DNA of 64,000 bases, taken from assembly GCA_934772525.1 (NCBI GenBank), contig CAKVMI010000003.1:124001-188000 (forward strand), in the 5' to 3' direction. Positions 60,416 to 64,000 of the stretch are shown here, one piece after another. The notes beneath the pieces were generated by a model. The model was not told the origin of the DNA and made no database searches. It worked only from the letters and a program-made list of their open reading frames with translations. The stretch comes from an uncultured Clostridia bacterium (lineage in GTDB: Bacteria; Bacillota; Clostridia; Christensenellales; UBA1242). How positions within the stretch are numbered: the stretch's first letter is position 1; each line of letters starts with the position of its first letter. A program made the translations under genes and the position numbers.

Positions 60416-62497
60416 TTATTTTTTCCTTGAATTGTTTTTAGTTTTTTCAATAGCGTCCGAAAAACTTTCGCTAATGTCATCACCTTTTAATACTTCTCTT
60501 TCGGCTGGGTTTGTGCTTGCACTCTTTTCCCCCGATTGAGCGTCTGTTTTTATGATATTTGATTTTAAGCCGTCTACCAATTCTTCCGTAGTAGTACTTA
60601 CTTCATTCTCTTCAGTTTTTGCTAAACTTTCATCTATGTGCTTTATTACTTCTTCACTGGTTGCACCATTCATAATCATATCAACTTCATTTGAATAGAT
60701 TGTTTCTTTTTGCAATAGTACATTTGCCATTGTTTCAAGTTTAGATTTATTTTCGGTAATAATACGTTCAGACTCCGCTTCACACTGGTTTAAAATAGAC
60801 TTAATTTCTTCATCTATTAAACTTGCGTAATGTTCGGAGTATGTTGCCCTTTCCATATAATCTTTACCTAAAAAATATGAGTTTTCACTGCCTAAATGCA
60901 TCAAGCCCGTTTTATTGCCCATACCCCATTCGGTAACCATTTTTCGAGCAATTCCGGTTGCTCTTTCTATGTCGTTAGATGCACCCGTTGTGTAGTCGCC
61001 TATAAATATTTCTTCGGCTTTTCTACCACTTAGCATCATTGTGATAGTATCTAACAATTTTGTTCTAGATATATGAGTATCGTCAGTATCGGGTCTACTA
61101 ACTGTATAACCAGCAGCGCTTCCACGTGGTACTATACTTACTTCGTGAATTGGGTCGCTATTTTTTACAAGTCTTCCTACAACGGCGTGACCAGATTCGT
61201 GGAATGCGGTAATTCTTTTATCCTTATCGGTAATTACTCTACTCTTCTTTTGTGGTCCCATTGTAACTTTATCTATGCCTTCGCTAATATCACGCATATC
61301 AATACATTTTTTGTTATCACGTGCAGCTAAAATTGCCGATTCATTTAATAGGTTTTCCAGTTCTGCACCAGTAAATCCACTTGTGACTCTGGCAACTTGT
61401 TTGAAGTCTACATCGCTTGCAAACTTTTTATTCCTTGCATGTACATTTAAAATTTCTTCTCTGCCCTTTACATCTGGGACGTGAATATATATTTGACGGT
61501 CGAATCTACCCGGTCTTAAAAGTGCTGGATCCAAAATGTCTACACGGTTGGTTGCTGCAATTACAATTATTCCTTCATTGGTTTCAAAACCATCCATCTG
61601 AACTAGTAATTGGTTTAGAGTTTGTTCTCTTTCATCACTGCCACCGCCCATACCAGTTCCACGCTGGCGACCAATTGCATCTATTTCATCTATAAACACA
61701 ATACATGGTGCGTTCTTTTTTGCTTTGTCAAACAAATCACGAACTCTGCTTGCACCTACACCAACGTATAATTCCATAAAGTCGGAACCGCTGATTGTAA
61801 AGAATGGAACATTCGCTTCGCCCGCTATTGCTTTTGCTAGTAATGTTTTACCCGTTCCAGGAGGACCTACCATTAGTACGCCCCTTGGAATTCTTGCACC
61901 CATTTGAGTAAATTTATATGGGCTTTTTAAAAATTCTACAATTTCACGAACTTCTGCCTTTTCTTCATCTGCACCTGCAACATCTGAAAAACGAACGGTG
62001 CTTAGTGCAACCCTTGCTCTATTTTTTATAAAATCCATACCTTGCTTGTTGGTTTTACCAATTTGACGAGCAAATATGTAAATTATTAGAATAGCTCCGC
62101 CAATCATAACTATTGGCATTATTATGTATCCCCACGAGAAGTCTGAAACTATTGTGCTTGTTTTATCTACTTTTATAGTTGCGGTTTTGTTGTACTCATC
62201 TATTATTTCATTGATTGAGTCGCTAAGTCCTGGTCCTATGTAATAGACATTACCGCCCGCTTCCTTTTTATAGAACACTTCAATATAGTTGCTACTAAAA
62301 TTTACGCTTTCAATTTTTTCAGCTAATATATCTGTTTTAAATTGAGCTTCGCCAATCTCCTTTTTACTTGTCCAAGTTGTTATAAAAAATAACATAACTA
62401 CAAGCCCTACAAGGAGTACTAGTGACAATATATTTCTTATTGTAGAAGGCTTTGAAGTGTAATTATACTTATCGCCCTGTTTGTTGTTATTTTCCAA
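60416..62497 (-). CDS. ftsH: ATP-dependent zinc metalloprotease FtsH
   Basis: 693 aa. Two membrane helices (about 22-42 and 123-143) flank a small outer domain. The AAA+ module has Walker A GPPGTGKT (211-218), Walker B CIVFIDEIDAIG and arginine fingers RPGRFDRQIY. The zinc protease has HESGH at 433-437 and a downstream acidic ligand. The tail is Ser/Thr/Glu-rich. It degrades membrane and regulatory proteins. Start is TTG with GGAGG ten bases upstream. First gene of a six-gene operon. Confidence 0.96.
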   Translation of the reverse strand: MENNNKQGDKYNYTSKPSTIRNILSLVLLVGLVVMLFFITTWTSKKEIGEAQFKTDILAEKIESVNFSSNYIEVFYKKEAGGNVYYIGPGLSDSINEIIDEYNKTATIKVDKTSTIVSDFSWGYIIMPIVMIGGAILIIYIFARQIGKTNKQGMDFIKNRARVALSTVRFSDVAGADEEKAEVREIVEFLKSPYKFTQMGARIPRGVLMVGPPGTGKTLLAKAIAGEANVPFFTISGSDFMELYVGVGASRVRDLFDKAKKNAPCIVFIDEIDAIGRQRGTGMGGGSDEREQTLNQLLVQMDGFETNEGIIVIAATNRVDILDPALLRPGRFDRQIYIHVPDVKGREEILNVHARNKKFASDVDFKQVARVTSGFTGAELENLLNESAILAARDNKKCIDMRDISEGIDKVTMGPQKKSRVITDKDKRITAFHESGHAVVGRLVKNSDPIHEVSIVPRGSAAGYTVSRPDTDDTHISRTKLLDTITMMLSGRKAEEIFIGDYTTGASNDIERATGIARKMVTEWGMGNKTGLMHLGSENSYFLGKDYMERATYSEHYASLIDEEIKSILNQCEAESERIITENKSKLETMANVLLQKETIYSNEVDMIMNGATSEEVIKHIDESLAKTEENEVSTTTEELVDGLKSNIIKTDAQSGEKSASTNPAEREVLKGDDISESFSDAIEKTKNNSRKK

Positions 62498-62655
62498 AAA
62501 AAATTATCCTCCAAAATCTATTATTAATAATATAATATATCTTATCATATTATTAGAATACTTTCAATCAAATTACGGGCATAAATTTAAAATTTCGTTA
62601 AAATTTCATTTGACTATCCTTCATTTTTTGTTAAAATTTAATAAAAGGAGTAAAT

Positions 62656-63417
62656 ATGTTTACTTATATTGATGCAATCATAATAGCAATAGTTTTAATA
62701 TCTGTAATTATAGGCATATTCAGCGGATTTATTCGTTCCCTTACCAGATTTTGCGGGTTCTTTGTAAAAATTTTAATTTCGTTCTTTTTGTGTAAGCCCA
62801 TTGCAACACTGCTTTCAGACAAGACCGCTTTAGGGGATAGTATGCTAAATAAGTTTACCGACTGGGCATCCGGACTTGGCGAAAATTTTAATGTAAACCT
62901 TAAAACCGTCGACCACGAAAATTTAAGTTCATTTATAAAAGATAGTTTGGGTCAAGCAAATATTCCAAAAATATTTAGAGGAATTGTTTCGGGATTATTA
63001 AATATCACGCCCGAACAAATCGCCGGAACGGAATCTATCACCCTTGCCGAAATTGTCGGTAAAGCAGTTTCTACCCTAATATTAATTGTATGCTGTTTTG
63101 TTGCTATTTATATTTTACTTAGCATTATAATTTGGATATTAAATAGAATAGAACGCAAAATTTTGAAAACCACGAAAATTTTAAGTAAAATTGATAGAAC
63201 ACTTGGTGGGGTGGTTGGACTACTTTCTGCAGTGGAACTATTGTTTACAATTTGTTTGGTTTTATCTATTTTTAGAAATTCTAGTTTATTTGAAAATTTC
63301 TTTACAACATTAAATAATTCGGTTATTGGTTCGCCGGTATCAAAATTTATGTTTAGTTTGGTTGATAAAAACTTTGATATATCGGCAACAGTTAATGAAT
63401 GGATTACATCGAAATAA
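62656..63417 (+). CDS. CvpA family membrane protein
   Basis: 253 aa. MFTYIDAIIIAIVLISVIIG, then FSGFIRSLTRFCGFFVKILI, and two more helices near 140-165 and 190-210 fit the CvpA pattern (four helices). The middle loop of ~70 residues is extracytoplasmic. CvpA proteins affect toxin import and envelope integrity. AAAAGGAG site at 6 nt. Divergent from ftsH, and the last gene before the parS-bearing spacer. Confidence 0.85.
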   Translation: MFTYIDAIIIAIVLISVIIGIFSGFIRSLTRFCGFFVKILISFFLCKPIATLLSDKTALGDSMLNKFTDWASGLGENFNVNLKTVDHENLSSFIKDSLGQANIPKIFRGIVSGLLNITPEQIAGTESITLAEIVGKAVSTLILIVCCFVAIYILLSIIIWILNRIERKILKTTKILSKIDRTLGGVVGLLSAVELLFTICLVLSIFRNSSLFENFFTTLNNSVIGSPVSKFMFSLVDKNFDISATVNEWITSK

Positions 63418-63430
63418 AATATCTTTTAAG

Positions 63431-63460
63431 GATTTGCATTAATTTGCAAGTCTTTTTTTT
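63431..63460 (+). terminator. Terminator of the CvpA gene
   Basis: GATTTGCA pairs with TGCAAGTC (one G-T), then eight T. Confidence 0.65.
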
Positions 63461-63694
63461 AATTTTTTGGTTAAGTTTAAAGTTAGTTTTCAACTTTTAA
63501 TGTTAAAAAATTATTTTTGTTTTAATAAATTTTTGTTATGAAATCATAACAATATTTCTAATTTTGTTTGTAAAATATTTTGCGAATAGTTATTTTAAGA
63601 GTGCTTAATTTAAAAGGATTTAAGACGTGTTTAATTTGTGAAAACTTTGTAAATTTGCCGTGAAACAAATTGCATTTTTTATATTTATTTTTAA

Positions 63695-63710
63695 TGTTTC
63701 ACGTGAAACA
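63695..63710. promoter_or_regulatory. ParB (Spo0J) binding site parS
   Basis: TGTTTCACGTGAAACA, an exact match to the universal bacterial parS consensus, where ParB loads to organise the origin region and recruit SMC. The next bases (63712-63733) hold TTTTCAACA and its inverted copy, 4 nt apart. Confidence 0.93.
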
Positions 63711-63711
63711 T

Positions 63712-63733
63712 TTTTCAACACCAATGTTGAAAA
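63712..63733. repeat. Inverted TTTTCAACA pair next to parS
   Basis: TTTTCAACA (63712-63720), CCAA, TGTTGAAAA (63725-63733): perfect 9-bp arms. Possible DnaA boxes; the same 9-mer occurs four times at 26 kb. Confidence 0.5.
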
Positions 63734-63984
63734 CTCGTGAAATTAATTTTGTTAATTTGGTCGATTGTACGGGATTTCATTTTACATTTTTTGTTCTGTT
63801 TTTTGAATATGCGATTTTTAACAATTTTGGGTTGGTGTTATATTTGTTAATTTTTAGGTTTTTACGTTTAGAATATTTTGTATTCGGGTATCATGGTTGC
63901 TATTTTTTGTTTTCGATTTTTAACTATGATACTCTATTCACTAGAAGCCTTTTTATATTTTTTGATTGTTTATATTCTTACCAT

Positions 63985-64000
63985 TGTTTCACGTGAAACA
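63985..64000. promoter_or_regulatory. Second ParB binding site parS
   Basis: TGTTTCACGTGAAACA ends exactly at the window edge, 290 bp from the first site. Two full sites so close together are seen near chromosome origins. Confidence 0.93.

Larger units (their letters stand above)
63418..64000. other. Spacer with two parS sites and TTTTCAACA boxes
   Basis: AT-rich with no convincing gene; an open frame from 63670 is spurious because it starts inside AT-rich repeat sequence. It holds two perfect parS palindromes, an inverted pair of TTTTCAACA, and GTTTTCAAC at about 63487. It is cut by the window edge. Confidence 0.7.

Noticed and set aside
63670..63996. 108-codon open frame at the right edge
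   Set aside because: It runs through both the parS and the AT-rich repeat sequence and has no ribosome site; composition is phenylalanine-rich as in random AT DNA.

Overview
The window is AT-rich DNA (roughly one third G+C by eye) from a Gram-positive, probably anaerobic bacterium of the Bacillota/Clostridia kind. Evidence: monoderm-type genes (SpoIID, DegV, NfeD with an SPFH protein, several lipoproteins, ABC-F proteins, CvpA proteins, no outer-membrane genes), a rubrerythrin, strong AGGAGG-type ribosome sites and near-consensus TTGACA-N17-TATAAT promoters. I cannot name the species; an uncultured gut Clostridia lineage is a guess.

Layout. 0-4 kb: SPFH/NfeD pair, then cmk with a large CvpA-like membrane protein, then tRNA-Leu(CAG). 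4.2-11.9 kb is an accessory stretch: a huge cell-surface M64 metallopeptidase, 1.3 kb of palindrome-rich decayed DNA, a GNAT acetyltransferase, an unrecognised 248-aa protein, a frameshifted leucine-rich-repeat remnant, a DUF402 protein and a zinc-ribbon membrane protein. 12-27 kb: collagen-like lipoprotein, DUF1846 protein, a 1,101-aa protein that begins like a sigma factor, a lipoprotein, an RdgB-ASCH fusion, a phosphatase, SpoIID, RecD2 and a Ca/Na exchanger. 27-43 kb: rubrerythrin, a one-chain ABC transporter, a TtcA-like enzyme, ABC-F, GlmM, a soluble HEXXH protein, a long MscL, AsnS and an S51 peptidase-like protein. 43-51 kb is core translation: rpsU, HIT, MtaB, RsmE, YchF, an ABC-F and YbaK. 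51-56 kb is accessory again: a Cys/Lys-rich protein, a degenerate ABC exporter, a DUF805 protein and two tandem toxin-tip/immunity cassettes. 56-63.4 kb: the ftsH - two small membrane proteins - signal peptidase I - DegV - lipoprotein operon, and a divergent CvpA gene.

Most genes lie on the minus strand, and the right edge holds two perfect ParB parS sites (TGTTTCACGTGAAACA). Together these suggest that the replication origin lies just to the right and that the window is mostly read with the fork.

The most notable observations are: (1) a complete ribosome-mediated attenuator upstream of asnS, with a perfect promoter, a 20-codon leader carrying six Asn codons, mutually exclusive antiterminator and terminator helices; (2) a sigma-region-2/4 protein with an extra ~800-aa C-terminus; (3) duplicated orphan toxin-tip/immunity cassettes; (4) paired TTTTCAACA boxes near parS-type palindromes; (5) a 16-cysteine basic low-complexity protein; and (6) an ABC exporter whose ATPase domain has lost its catalytic motifs.
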